Shown: positions 41,905 to 54,388 of the stretch, piece by piece
Layout of the letters: every line of letters starts with the position of its first letter
Numbering within the stretch: position 1 is the stretch's first letter
Assembly (NCBI GenBank): GCA_036927565.1
Contig: JAYESD010000001.1
Coordinates: forward strand, 250,013,097 to 250,077,096
DNA length: 64,000 nucleotides
Direction: 5' to 3'
Origin: Tuctoria greenei
Taxonomy: Eukaryota > Streptophyta > Magnoliopsida > Poales > Poaceae
Made by a program: the position numbers and the translations under genes
Notes under the pieces: generated by a model
What the model was told of the DNA's origin: nothing
Seen by the model: the letters and a program-made list of their open reading frames with translations, nothing else
Database searches by the model: none

Positions 41905-43683
41905 ATGAATCTCGCCCTCCAGATTCGACGTAGAAGAGAAAAGATAAGGAAATTCCTTCTTGAGGTCATCTTCTAGATCCCATGTTGCTTCCGATTCTGT
42001 GTGATGCTTCCATTGAACCTTGCACCATCGAATAGCCTTGTTCCTTGTGACTCTGTCCTTGGTTTACAAGATTTTGACCGGTTGCTCGACATAAGTCAAA
42101 TCTGCCTCTAATTCCAATTCTTCCATTGGCACTTGTTCTTCCGGTACTCTCAAGCACTTCTAGAGCTAGGAAACATGAAACACATCATGAACATCTAAAA
42201 AATGAGCTGGCATCTCCAATTTATACGCTACTTCTCCTCTTTTGTCCAAAATCTTGAATGGCCCAATGTATCGAGGTGCTAGGTTGCCTCTTATGTTAAA
42301 CCTCTTATGACCTCTCATTGGTGACACCTTAAGGTAAACAAAGTCTCCCACTCCAAAGGCTAATTTCTTTCTCCTATTGTCCGCATAGCCTTTTTGTCTT
42401 GATTGAGCAGCCCTCAAGTTTTCATGAATAATCTGAACTTGTTTTTCAGCTTCTTGTAACACATTGGGTCCAAATACTTGAGTTTCTCCTGTGTAATTCC
42501 AGAACAAAGGTGTCCTATACTTCCTTCCATATAGTGCCTCATACGGTGACATCTTTAAACTTGCTTGGTAACTGTTGTTGTATGAAAATTCTGCATAGGG
42601 CAAGCTTTTGTCCCAACTTTTCCTTTGCTTCAAAGCACAAGCTCCTAACATGTCCTCTGAAATTTGATTGGTCCTCTTGGTTTGTCTATTCGTATGAGGG
42701 TGATATGTTAAACTAAAATTCAACCTTCTTTCCAATGCTTGATGCAATTTCTGCCGAAATCTGGAGGTAAATTGAGAACCTCTATCTGAGACTATCTTCT
42801 TCGGAGCCCCATGTCGACATACAATGTGCTCCATATATAGCTCTGCCAGCTTCGTGGTGGTATAGGTGGTATTGACAGGAATAAAATTAGCTGATTTGAT
42901 CAATCGATCCACAATTACCCAAATTGAGTAATAACCGGACTGAGTACGCGGTAAACAAACTATAAAGTCCATACCGATCTCTTCCCACTTCCATTCTCGG
43001 ATCTTCAATGGCTGCAATAATCCGGCTGGCCTTTGGTGTTCCGCCTTGACTTGTTGGCACACATCACACAATGCTACATATTCAGCTATGTCCTTCTTCA
43101 CTCTAGCCCACCAATAACATGTCTTCAAGTCCTTGTACATCTTCGTACAACCGGGATGGATTGAGTATGGCGAGTCATGTGCCTCCTTTAGTATTGTCTC
43201 CCGAATATGCTTCACATTAGGCACGACAATCCTTTTTCCGGGCCATAAGATACTACGTTCATCCTCATCAAATCTAAATTCTCTTCCTTCATGGGTCCAT
43301 TCCTTGATTTCCTGAATATCCTCATCCTTTGTTTGAGCTTCCTGAATTTCTTGCTCCAGGGTCAGATTAAATTCCATTGTCCCCATCTCATTTACAAATC
43401 CAAGATTCAACCGTTCAAACTCCTTACATAACTCGTATGGTAATTCTCGAACCATTAGTTGATGACTTACTCCTTTCCTACTCAATGCATCGGCCACAAC
43501 ATTAGCCTTCCCTGGATGATAATTGATTCCCAAATCATAATCTTTGATAAGATCCAACCATCTTTGTTGCCTCAAATTTAGATCCGTTTGTGTGAAAATA
43601 TACTTAAGACTCTTATGGTCCATATAAATTTCACACCTATGACCAAGAATGTAGTGTCTCCAAATTTTCAATGCGTGTACCAC
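41905..43683 (-). pseudogene. pol: Tekay E3 pol: RNase H, integrase, chromodomain remnant
   Basis: The 505-residue frame 42166-43683 starts inside RNase H (HCEIYMDHKSLKYIF-like, LRQQRWLDLIKDYDL, NVVADALSRK). It continues with the integrase finger (HPGCTKMY, CDVCQQVKAEH) and the core (MDFIVCLPRTQSGY, VSDRGSQFTSRF, TYHPHTNRQTKRTN). The Gly-Gln-Thr-Glu motif is replaced by RQTK, so the catalytic Glu is lost. After GEVAYKLEMPAH and VHDVFHVS a stop separates it from the chromodomain part (41905-42165), which is shifted. The RT is missing, cut at 43684 by a G-run junction. Confidence 0.9.
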
Positions 43684-43700
43684 GGTTGGGGGGGGGGGGA
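43684..43700. other. deletion junction with G homopolymer
   Basis: The RNase H of E3 is joined here, through a run of about twelve G, to the interior of another Tekay LTR. At the same LTR position L3 has only six G (39424-39432). This looks like a deletion joined at a G-rich microhomology, or a sequencing or assembly slip. Confidence 0.6.
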
Positions 43701-46191
43701 TTGCAAGAGTGAGTACATGTCGTACTCAGCAAGTGTGGAAAAGTATGACATGTAGCTTAACAAATGACAACAATAATAAGGCTAAGTGTTGAAAAGTACA
43801 TTAAAACATTTGAAAAGCAATATTTTATAGATGTGTGAAGTAAACCCATCATAAACCATGTAATCATCATAATATCAACCCATATTTCAATACCATCATC
43901 CATACTCTAGATTATTACCATCAATCATATCCAATACCAGAATTTAATCCATAACCAGCCATAATCATAACCAAACCATAACCTGTACCAAACCATCCCA
44001 AAATCTCAATTTCCCTCTAATCATGTAGGTCATCCAGGCGCTCATAACTGGGAGCACGACTATCATGATAGTTTTTAAGACACTCTACAGAGTTTGTACC
44101 ACTTTACCCACGTGCTTGTGATTTCATCACCCGTCAGCAACCGAAGAACCTCCCTTATGCCAATTACACTTCCTTTGGTGTATGGCCAAGAGATCACAAA
44201 ATAGCCTTTACAAAGGAATTACTAGCCTATTTAGGATCCACTGAGGTTTCACTGGTGGCGATGTCTCCAACTGAGCACATCTTCAACCAAGGGCCCACTC
44301 TTGTGCCATTCGGATGCCAGGGAGTCCCGCCAACCATATCCAAACCCAATTCGACTCCCCTTCCCCGGTGCGCCAAATGATCCATGCAATACTAGCAATA
44401 CCCTAATTAATCAGCTACGTCGCACCCATACTTGGCCTCATGGTGGCACTGTAGTCTTGGCATATTCTCGCTTGAACCAGTCTTTAGATCTAAAGCAAGC
44501 AAACCACCATAGCATCTAACCCAATCCACATACCATGCTTGCTTAGATCACCCATTACCATATCATATTGATCAGTTCATATTAACCATAATCTCATTAA
44601 TGCACAATTAAATGGTATAGTTGTTTTCCCATCCCAATTAATTAAGCAAAGCAAAAGGTAAAAATCCCTTCTCGACTCTCTACCATGTATTCCAGGTGAC
44701 AAGGGTTGTTAAACAAAGCTAGTAAACTTCCTATCATAGGATTACCATCAAATTGACACAAGCATGCAGTTTTGCAAACAAAACATTTATTTTAGAAACA
44801 GGATCTATATGTTCAAGGACACTTACCTTGCTCTTGGGATTGGTTTGGATCAAGGTCTTCAAAATTATGGTATTGGAGGTCTTCCGCGGCACTCTCTAGC
44901 GCAAATCTGTCTAAACCGCGCAACGAACATACAAGACAGGAAGAATTACAATCAAAAAGTGCACATATTTACTCAATATGACATGACATGCATGATTAAT
45001 GAAAATGCAAAGAAAAACTAGTTAATGATGTTTACTAACTAGTTATAATAACTTTTAATAAGTTTGAACGGGTTTGGAATTGGTTCAAATCAATTTAGAA
45101 TTAATTCAGCGGGAAACGGATTGCAAAATCGGACTAGTACGCTGTAGGGTCGGACTAGTCCGCCCGCCGCAGGAACAACAAACTAGGGTTTTCTAGATCG
45201 ATGTGAATTTGAAGAAACGGGGTTGAATTCATGTGACAAAAAGGAAGTAGAAGGTATACCAGGTGTTTAGGACTACAATGAATCAAGGGTTTTGGAGGCA
45301 ACATTGGATCTTGACGATCTAGGGTTGATGAAGGAACTTGATGGTGAATTGTTGATGAAGAACGAAACTTGATGGAGATCTTGATTCTCTTTTGTTTCCT
45401 CCTCTTCTTATTCTTGCTAGGGATCTCCTTCTCCCTCCTTGGTGGCGGCTCTCCACAAACTAGGGTTTGGTGGTTTTCAATTGAGGCAAAAGGATGCAAG
45501 ATTGAGGGGTGGGGTTTTTTATATAGAGGTGGAGGCTAGGGTTTCAAAGAATTCGAGTTTGGGGTGGAAGGAGGCCGGTGTGGGGTCCCACATGGGCTCC
45601 AAAAAGAGTTAGACATGACGTCCTTAGGCCCACTTAAGGTAAAACCCAAAAACAAATTGTGGAACAAAAGGTCAATTCGGAATCGCGATTTACCGGACAA
45701 GTCCGAAAAGGGTCGGACTAGTCCGAAGATTGACAGAGGCAAAAACAGACAAGTCCGGTCTATATCGGACAAGTCCAAACTTGGTGAGGGGAAAAATAGA
45801 CAAGTTTGGCCAAAACCGGACAAGTCCGATTTTAGTCAGAGGAAAAACGGACAAGTCCGCTGGATTACTGGAGAAGTCTAGACAAGTCTATGAACTTAGA
45901 GAAATTTCCAAGGAATTGGGATACCTGACTAATCCGCTATGGACCGGACAAGTTTGAAACTGTGCACAGGCAAAAACTGGAATAGTCCGCACTAAAACGG
46001 ACATGTCCGAGCAAGGTCAGAGAGAAAACGGTCTAGTCCGCACCAAAACCGGACTAGTCCGCACTTCTCAGAACTTTTGAGTGCGGTTTTGCTTCAAATT
46101 CATTTTAAACTTATTTCTTTTTATGTGGATTAATGTTATACATGTTTTAGAATGTATGCAATGCATGATGGATGAAAATGAGGGTGTTACA
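43698..46191 (-). repeat. 3' LTR of Tekay-type chromovirus E4 (L4), left end missing
   Basis: It is collinear with L3 from 39430 onwards and ends GGTGTTACA at 46191, next to a polypurine tract. The first roughly 360 bp of the LTR are deleted at the G-run junction. Palindromes cluster at 45690-46070 and a pair lies at 45125-45165. The TATA on the minus strand is near 45515-45522. Confidence 0.87.
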
Positions 46192-47671
46192 AACCTACCC
46201 CCCCTTAAAATGAATCTCACCCACGAGATTCAATGCGGTAGAGAAGAGATAGGGAAATTCCTTTTTGAGATCATCCTCCAGCTCCCAAGTTGCATCTGAT
46301 TTTGTGTGATGCTTCCATTGAACTTTACACCATCTAATAATCTTGTTTCTTGTGACCCTCTCATTGGTTTCCAAGATTTTGACCGGTTTCTCGGCATAAG
46401 TCAAATCTGCCTCTAATTTCAACTCTTCCATTGGCACTTGTTCTTCCGGTACCCTCAAGCACTTCTTGAGCTGTGAAACATGAAACACATCATGAACATC
46501 TGATAAGTGAGCTGGCATCTCCAACTTATATGCTACTTCTCCTCTTTTGTCCAAAATCTTGAATGGTCCAATGTCTTGAGGTGCTAGCTTGCCTCTGATA
46601 TTAAACATCTTATGACCCCTCATTGGTGACACCTTGAGGTAAACAAAATCTCCCACCTCAAAGGCTAGTTTCCTTCTCCTATTGTCCGCATAGCCTTTTT
46701 GCCTTGATTGAGCAGCCCTCAAGTTTCCACGAATAATCTGGACTTGCTTTTCAGCTTCTAGCAATACATCCGGACCAAATACTTGAGTTTCTCCTGTCTC
46801 ATTCCAGAACAAAGGTGTCCTACACTTCCTTCCATAAAGTGCTTCATAGGATGACATTTTCAAGCTTGCTTGGTAACTATTGTTATACGAGAATTCCGCA
46901 TACGACAAGCTCTTATCCCAACTTCTTCCATGCTTCAAGGCACAAGCTCTTAACATGTCCTCTAAAATCTGATTGGTCCTCCTAGTTTGTCCATCCATTT
47001 GAGGGTGATATGCTGAGCTGAAATTCAACCTTGTTCCCAATGCTTCATGCAAATTTTGCTAAAACCTAGAGGTAAATTGAGAACCTCTATCCGAGACTAT
47101 TTTCTTCAGCACTCCATGCCGACACATAATGTGCTGCATATATAGGTCTGCCAGTTGCATCGTAGTATACTTGGTCTTGACAGGGATGAAGTGAGCGACT
47201 TGGTTAACCGATCCATGATAACTCATATTGAGTCATAACCGGACTGGGTGCACCGTAAACCAACTATAAAGTCCATACCGATTTCTTCCCACTTTCATTC
47301 TGGAATCTTCAATGGCTGCAATAATCCAGTTGGCCTTTGATGTTCCGCCTTGACTCGTTGGCACACATCACACAATGCTACATATTCAGCTATGTCATTT
47401 TCATGCTATCCCACCAATAACGCGTCTTCAAATTCTTGTACATCTTCATACAACCGGGATGGATTGAGTATGGCGAGTCATGTGCCTCCTTCAATATCGT
47501 TTCTCGGATATGCTTATCATTAGGCACAACAATCCTTTTCCCAAGCCATAAGGTACCATGGTCATCCTCATCAAACCTGAATTCTCTTCCCTCTTGGGTC
47601 CTTTCCTTGATTTCTTGGATTTTCTCATCCTTTGTTTGTGGTTCTCGTATTTCTTGCTCCTGGGTCCACAC
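46192..47671 (-). pseudogene. pol: Tekay E4 pol: integrase and chromodomain
   Basis: The 46195-47052 frame holds the end of the integrase core (SSAYHPQMDGQTRRTNQ, again without the catalytic Glu), then YNNSYQASLKMSSYEALYGRKCRTP and the GPF module. It ends in an intact-looking chromodomain (EKPVKILETNERVTRNKIIRWCKVQWKHHTKSDATWELED). The aromatic residues and WKHHT are those of the Tekay clade, whose chromodomain guides integration. The upstream core (47053-47389) is shifted. 47390-47671 holds the RNase H/integrase linker and finger (HPGCMKMYKNLKTRYWW). At 47672 it abuts a Sirevirus LTR. Confidence 0.9.
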
Positions 47672-48214
47672 TTGGAGGGACTTGTCCGATTTTAGTCAAA
47701 GAATTTTCAGACTAGTCCGGCTAATATCGGACTTGTCTGGTGTAGTGAAAAATTGTGAGGCTAAGGACAAGTCCAGACTTGGAGGACTTGTCCAATTTTA
47801 GTCATAGGATAATCGGACTAGTTCGATGGATATCGGACTTTTCCGGTGTTTTGCAAATGTGAAGTGTTGAGGACTAGTACGCACTAGGAGGGACTAGTCC
47901 AATCTTAGTCAGAGAGATATCGGACTAGTCTGGTGAATATCGAACTAGTCCGGTTTTCCTGTCAATTGTGTACTGAGTTGAATTATTTGTTCACTTGAGT
48001 TCTTGGGATGTGTTTCTCCAAAACACTCCATACAAAATAATCTAATCTTTTCAGCTCTTGAGCTCTTTTCACTTTAGATCCCCATTCTCCTTCCTTTTTG
48101 CGCTTTCTTCCTAATTTCTTTAAAACTTGCGCTCATCTCAACAATTTTGTTAGGATCTCTTTTGTTTGTCATAAATCAACCAAAACCCACAAGGGATGCC
48201 TAGATGCAATTTCA
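47672..48214 (-). repeat. 3' LTR of Sirevirus C, only the U3 part
   Basis: It ends at 48214 with GATGCAATTTCA, the complement of the LTR start TGAAATTGCATC, and is followed by the polypurine tract. The part beyond 47672 (TATA, R, U5) is missing. The palindromes occupy 47680-47965. Confidence 0.85.
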
Positions 48215-48230
48215 ATCTCCCCCTTTTTGG
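48215..48230 (-). other. polypurine tract of Sirevirus C
   Basis: The minus strand reads CCAAAAAGGGGGAGAT before the LTR start. Confidence 0.9.
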
Positions 48231-48707
48231 TGATTGATGACAACCAATTGAGATTTACACAAATATGATAAAAATTCAGATTTTCATAAAGTGTGCACAT
48301 ATGTGCTTTGAGAAAAATAGGCAATGTAGACATAATTCATATGTGCACTGTTTATGGTGTGATGCAAAACTATGTGTGTGATCAATAATTTTGATGTGAA
48401 TATCATAATGGGCATAATCATAATATCATCAAGAATCTAAAGCATACCGAGCAGTTTTAAACATAAACCATTGATCATAAGCATAATATAGTCATCATTT
48501 CACAACACATATCCAAAAGCATGAGAGAGCATAATTAAAGTTTTACAATACCAAAAGCATGACATAGTCGCAACAAAAACACAAATAGAGCTCTCTCTCT
48601 CTCTCTCAAACTAAAGCTACAACCTACGACTCCCCCCTCAATCTCTCCCCCTTTGGCATCAAGGCATCAAAAAGAAGGAGAGGAGGGATCTACTGGTCAT
48701 TGCCGGC
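48231..48707 (-). other. 3' non-coding region of Sirevirus C
   Basis: The segment is A/T-rich, with a CT dinucleotide run at 48590-48607. No coding frame. Confidence 0.7.
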
Positions 48708-50262
48708 TCACTCTGCATTGTCGGTCATTTCGTCATCTTCGTCATTAGGTTGAGGAGGAGGAGGAGAGGAACCACTCGTCATGCCTCGAATACCAAAGTA
48801 ATCAAGCTCAAAAGGTGAAAGAGGAGGAAGCTCCGAGAAGTCAGAGGCATAGTCCTCTGAGATGACTGGAGACCCAATAGGATCAATCTCCATTTTTTGA
48901 CAAATAGCTTTGACATTGTCCTTCATGTATCTCATTTGCTCTTTTATTGCCTTTTTCATCTTATGGACCTTCACCTCAGTTTTGCGGCAAGAGCCAAAGA
49001 TAGCTGCCAAGTACTTCATGATTCCACTAGCGGACTCCTTGCTAGATGGAGGGGCCCTAGTGCCAGAGGAGGGCCTTGTATCTTCTTGAGCTTTCTCAGG
49101 ATGTTCCTCACTTGAGGCAGGGGATGGAGCTGTTGGAAGGACAGATTGAGGCATCTTCTAAGGCCTCAAAGTTGTATGCTCAACATCCTTCACAAATTCT
49201 ATGTCTATGACCTTCTCTATCATAAACATGATATACAGTGCATAGCCACGAGAGCGATTAGGGGTGCAGGAGATGTTTGCCATGTCATACCAGATGTAGT
49301 CAAAGATGTCAAACTTTCTCCTCCTGCTAATCACTTTCATCAAGGTTCTCAAGTAACCTTGGAGACTCCTGGCATCTCCATCCTTTGGAGCAATGGTCTT
49401 CCGGAGAACTCTATTGAGAACAATGAAGAAGGGCTTCATGTTCTTGGTTGAGGGAGGATTGTATTTGAGGTGAGTGTCATAGAGAAAGTGCATCTTGTCC
49501 TTTTCTAGGACACCAAGATTGTGAATCACAATTTCATTGTTGTCGATATCCTCAAGGTGCAGCAGCCTGGCAAACTCAGCATAAGTAATTGTGTACTTGG
49601 ATCCATGTGTCATCCAAGTCACTCTCACTTCTTCATCGTTGGCAAAATAGCAAGTTGCAAAGAACTGAGCAATGACTTCATCGTTCCAGTTGTATCTGAA
49701 AGCAAACAAGTCATTTAAACCATGCCTCTTTGCAGCCTCTACCACTTCATCAAAAGCACCACATCTTTTTCTTTCAAAATGGCTCCAGTCAATCCATTGG
49801 TTGCGGACTACTGGAGTCTTCATTTGAAGGTACACGATACTGTAGTAGTCCGCATGAAAGTGACTCCAAAATCTTGGGACAGCTGCCTTCTTGCCACTGC
49901 TATAGGCATTGATCTTCCTGAGGTTCCATGCTACATCACTCCCCTTGCCATTGAACTTCTCTTCTGAGGGGTTTCTATTCCCTTGTCTTGAAGCAGTCAT
50001 CTCCAAGGGACCAATTGGGCTGGAGGCAAGTCCCTTTCCTTTGCCTTTGGTTTGCTGTGGAGCCGCCAAACTAGGACCAACCACATCTCCCTCTGGAGGC
50101 AGGTTTCTTGGTCGGAACCTTTCGACGTACCCTAGGTGGAGTAGGCGAAGGCTCGGCAGCACGCTCTTGTCTTTTGTTGAGCGAGACTCCGAGACACGAG
50201 GCAACACTTCTTGATCCATCTCGGCCTTGAAGTCGGAGATATCTTCATTTGAGTTCGACATG
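48708..50262 (-). pseudogene. env-position ORF of Sirevirus C, nearly intact, unknown function
   Basis: From MSNSNEDISDFKAEMDQEV (50262) the frame is open to 49158. After one stop (49155-49157) it continues to 48708, about 517 residues in total. The N-terminus is Ser/Lys-rich. The central domain has MKTPVVRNQWIDWSHFERK, YNWNDEVIAQFFATCYF, VTWMTHGSKYTITYAEFARLLHL and MKPFFIVLNRVLRKTIAPKDGDA. It resembles the putative plant transposon protein domain. The tail is Pro/Ser-rich, then basic (KKAIKEQMRYMKDNVK), then acidic (DEDDEMTDNAE). No signal peptide or transmembrane span is evident. This copy is the best template for the broken one at 33712-35226. Confidence 0.8.
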
Positions 50263-51150
50263 ATTCGGACAAGGAAGATATAATGGATATGGATAAGCAA
50301 GGGTGACAAGGAATTGCATTGAATTGATATAAGTTAGGGTTTGATCAGGGCATACTGGACTTGTCTGTTGTTCAAGGCCTGACTAGTCCGGAGTACCGGA
50401 CTTGTCTGCTCTGAGAACGGACTAGTTCGTTATGTGGCTGTTCAAAACCTAACTTGATGAAATTTTAGATTACTCAATGCAAAAGTGTTCTAGGGTAAAT
50501 GGAATACATCACTATAGCATGTATTGGCCATAAGTGCTAAGCTTTTTGAGCAAGAACAAAGAAAATCAAAGATTCTAGGGTTTGGAGATGAATTTACCAA
50601 ATCCTTCGATTTGATGCATTGAGGAGGTTGTTGATGCGGACTAGTCTGTGGTCTTTGATCCTCTTGCAATGGAGACCAAATCCCATCGAAACTTGAGTGG
50701 ATTTGATGGAGATTTTGTGAAATCGCCTTGGGAGCACTCGAGTGAAGAGGGAGAACGTGAGAGTAGTTGTGAGGAGGAAGAAGATTAGGGTTGCGCCGGC
50801 CCTAGGGTTATGGAGTCGAAAAATCGGACTAGTCTGTGGTCTGACCGGACTAGTCCGGACTACCAGAAAACTCAGCGGACTAGTCTGCAGTGTGCGGACT
50901 AGTCCGTGGTCACCTGGATAGAAAAATATAGGCCTTTCGTATATATTCGAAGGTGCTTAAAAATAAAAATAGGGGGCAAAAACACACAAATAATCTTGAT
51001 GAATATGATCAGTAAACATACAACAATCAAGCTATGACTATAATTCAGCAAGATCAAGTAATTAACATAGTTTTTTGGAGAAAATAGAGAGAGATGATTT
51101 TTCAACACAATCAACATGATTTTGAAGATGGCATACAAGTATGCAAGTTT
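50263..51150 (-). other. non-coding interval between pol and env-position ORF in Sirevirus C, with palindromes
   Basis: It corresponds to 32801-33711 of copy B. CGGACTAGTCC-type motifs lie at 50345-50435, near 50637-50650, and at 50820-50915. No coding frame is supported. The motifs flank the 5' side of the extra ORF, so they may act on a subgenomic promoter (inference). Confidence 0.7.
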
Positions 51151-53219
51151 TCAATCCATGGTCCGAGCATCAAGGATATTTAGTTCATTTCGGAGCTCAC
51201 AAAAGCATTTTTCATCAAGTGGCTTGATAAAGAAATCAGCTAGTTGTTTTTCAGTGTTGACATTGGAAATGGCTATGTCTCCTTTCATTGAGTGATCTCT
51301 CAAAAAGTGATGTCGGATGTCTATGTATTTGGTTCTAGAGTGCTCAACGGGATTATGGGCAATTTTAATGGCACTCTCATTATCATAAAGGAGTGGAATA
51401 CAGCTTATATTGTAATTGTAATCCCTTAGAGTTTGTCGCATCCAAATGAGTTGTACACAACAACTCCCGGCTGCAACATACTCCGCTTAGGCCGTGGATA
51501 AGGCAATGGAATTTTGTTTCTTGGAGGACCAAGAAACTAGGGATCTACCTAGGAATTGGCAAGTACTGAAAGTACTTTTTCTATCTACCTTGCATCCAGC
51601 ATAATCTGCATCGGAGTATCCAATGAGATTGAATTTTGAACCTTTGGGATACCAAAGGCCTAGGTTGGGTGTATGAACTAAATATCACAAGATCCTTTTT
51701 ACGGCTGTCAAATGACATTCCTTAGGATTCGCTTGAAGTCTTGCACACAAACATACACTCAGCATAATGTCTAGCCTAGATGCACATAGATATAGTAAAG
51801 AGCCAATAATGGAATGATATACCTTTTGGTCCACGTTTGGTCCAACTTCATTGAGATCCAAGTGTCCATTTGTCACCATGGGAGTCTTTATTGGCTTTGC
51901 TTTGTCCATTCCAAACTTCTTGAGAATGTATTGAGTGTACTTTGTTTGTCTTATGAATGTCCTGTCCTTTTGTTGCTTCACTTGGAATCCCAAAAAGTAT
52001 ATCAACTCTCCCATCATGGACATCTCGAATCTATCTGTCATAATCTTACTAAATTCTTGACAAAAAGATTTGTTAGTTGAACCAAATATAATATCGTCAA
52101 CATAGATTTGGCACACTAAGAGATCATCATCAAAGTGTTTAGTAAACAAAGTGTAATCAGCTTTACCAATCTTGAAGCGATTTTCAATCAAAAAATCTAT
52201 AAGTCACTCACACCAAGCTCTAGGAGCTTGTTTGAGGCCATAGAGAGCCTTACGTAGCTTGTACACATGGTCGGGTTACTCTTGATCTTCAAAACCGGGT
52301 GGTTACTCTACGTACACCTCCTCCTTGATCGGTCCATGAGGAAGGCGCTTTTCACGTCCATTTGATAAAGCTTGAAAGCATGGTGAGTAGCATATGCAAG
52401 TAATATATGAATCGATTCAAGCCTAGCTACGGGAGCAAAAGTCTCGTCAAAATCTAAACCTTCGACTTGTGAATACCCTTTGGCCACAAGTCGTGCCTTG
52501 TTCCTTGTTACCACTCCATGTTCGTCTTGCTTGTTGCGGAAGACCCATTTGGTGTCGATGACGTTGGACTTGGGTCTTTCAACAAGCTCCCACACTTCAT
52601 TCCTTTTGAAGTTGTTCAATTCTTCTTGCATTGCCATCACCCAATCCGGATCTTTTAATGCATCTTCAACCCTGTATGGTTCTAAAGAAGATACAAAAGA
52701 ATAGTGTTCACAAAAATTAGCTATGTGAGATCGAGTTATTACTCCCTTTTGGATGTCACCGATTATATTGTCGACAGGGTGATCTCTTTGGATGCTATGG
52801 TGTACTCTTGGATGTGGCACTTGTGGTCTTGAATCTTCATTGTCATCTTCTTCTCCCCCTGGATAGTTGCTCTCATTGATGTTTTGATCACCTTGATCTT
52901 CTTGATGTTGATCTTGTGTGGAAGCTCCCCCTTGATCATTTTCATCCACTTGTGGTTCATCTTCTTCATTCGCATTTTGAGGTGGCACTTGTGGTCGAAC
53001 ATTGCCCAATGCCATTCTTCTCAATGCTTGACATGGAGCTTCTTCTTGATCTAGCACACATTGATCAACTTGCTCTTCTTGAGAGTTGTTAGTTTCATCG
53101 AACACTATGTCACGTGCTACTTCAACAAGTTCGGAGGCCTTGTTGAAGACACGATAGGCGTAGGAGTTTGAATCATAGCCAAGTAAGAAACCTTCATCGG
53201 ACTTTGAAGCGAACTTCAA
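51151..53219 (-). pseudogene. pol: Sirevirus C pol, reverse transcriptase and RNase H
   Basis: 52308-53219 carries the integrase tail (KFASKSDEGFLLGYDSNSYAYRVFN), an acidic linker (EEDDNEDSRPQVPHPRVHH) and the RT start (DWVMAMQEELNNFKRNEVWELV, DTKWVFRNKQ, YQMDVKSAFL). After a frameshift near 52300, 51685-52191 has the catalytic IYVDDIIFGS and GELIYFLGFQV. The RNase H follows between 51684 and 51151, ending HIDIRHH-like (YIDIRHHFLRDHSMKG) and VNTEKQLADFFIKPLDEKCFCELRNELNIL. Stops and shifts inactivate it. Confidence 0.9.
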
Positions 53220-53347
53220 ATCCCTAGGCTTCTTGTTGAGAATATAGCATTTTTAACCAAAAACTCGAAAGTGAGAAATGTTTGGTTTGTTACCGGCGAG
53301 TAGTTCATACGAGGTTTTCTTGAGTAGACGATGAAGATAGAGTCGGT

Positions 53348-54374
53348 TTATGGCGTGACAGGCAGTGTTAACCGCTTCAGCCCAAAACCGATCCGAAGTC
53401 TTGTATTCATCGAGCATTGTCCTCGCCATTTCAATGTGTTCGGTTCTTCCTTTTGGCTACTCCATTTTGTTGAGGATAATATGGGTGCTGAAAATTCGTG
53501 TTTTATCCCTTCTTCGTCTAGATATTCCTCAACTTGGGTATTCTTGAAATTTTTTCCCGTTGTCACTTCGTATGTTATTGATCTTCAATAAGAATTCATT
53601 TTGGGCACGCTTTATGAACTTATTGAGGGTCCCTTGAGTTTTTGTCTTATCATGCAAATAGAAAACCCATGTGAAGCGTGAAAAATCATCAACAATGACT
53701 AAATCGTATTTATTACCACTGATGTTTATGTAAGCAATTGGACCGAATAGATCCATGTGGAGGATCTCGAACGGTCTTGTTGTAGTCATGACATTCTTCG
53801 CGGGATGGGGTCCTCCTACTTGCTTACCGGCTTGTCACGCTCTACAAGGCCTGTCTTTCTCAAAAACAACATCCTTTAAACCACGGATGTGATCGCCTTT
53901 TAGAAGTTTTTGAAGATTCCTCATACCAACATGTGCTAGCCGTCTATGCCACAGCCAACCCATGTTGGTCTTTGCAATCAAGCATGTTTCAAGTTTGGCT
54001 TTATCTTTGCTGGAGTCAACTAGATAAAGTTTTCCCTTTAACACACCCTTGAATGCAACCGAGTTATCATTCCTTCTAGAGACGGTCACACCCTCATTAG
54101 TGAATAAACAATTATAACCCTTGTCACATATTTGAGATATGGACAAAAGGTTATAATCCAAGGAGTCAACGTGTAATACATGAGAAAGAGTATGTTGTGA
54201 TGAAATTACAATTTTACCGGTACCAAGCACCCTTCCTTGACTGTTATTACCAATGAAAATGCCTTCACTTGGATCTTCATTTTCTTCATATTCCACGAAC
54301 ATTCTTCTTTCTCGGGTCATGTGATTGGTGCATCCACTATCTAGCACCCATTTTGCTCCACTGGATGAATAAGC
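53348..54374 (-). pseudogene. pol: Sirevirus C pol, protease and integrase
   Basis: After the AG at 54375-54376 the frame reads AYSSSGAKWVLDSGCTNHMTRERRMF (protease DSG). It continues through LGTGKIVISSQHT to the integrase finger (LWHRRLAHVGMRNLQ), and ends near 53835, where CRA replaces CxxC. The integrase core is in 53529-53789 (HMDLFGPIAYINISG, NNIRSDNGKKF). After a frameshift near 53530-53565 it reaches the weakly conserved end (53348-53566). Confidence 0.88.
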
Positions 54375-54388
54375 CTGCAAAAAACAAA

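Noticed and set aside
48590..48607. CT dinucleotide run (also 62774-62797)
   Set aside because: These are ordinary microsatellites in non-coding retroelement DNA, with no added structure.
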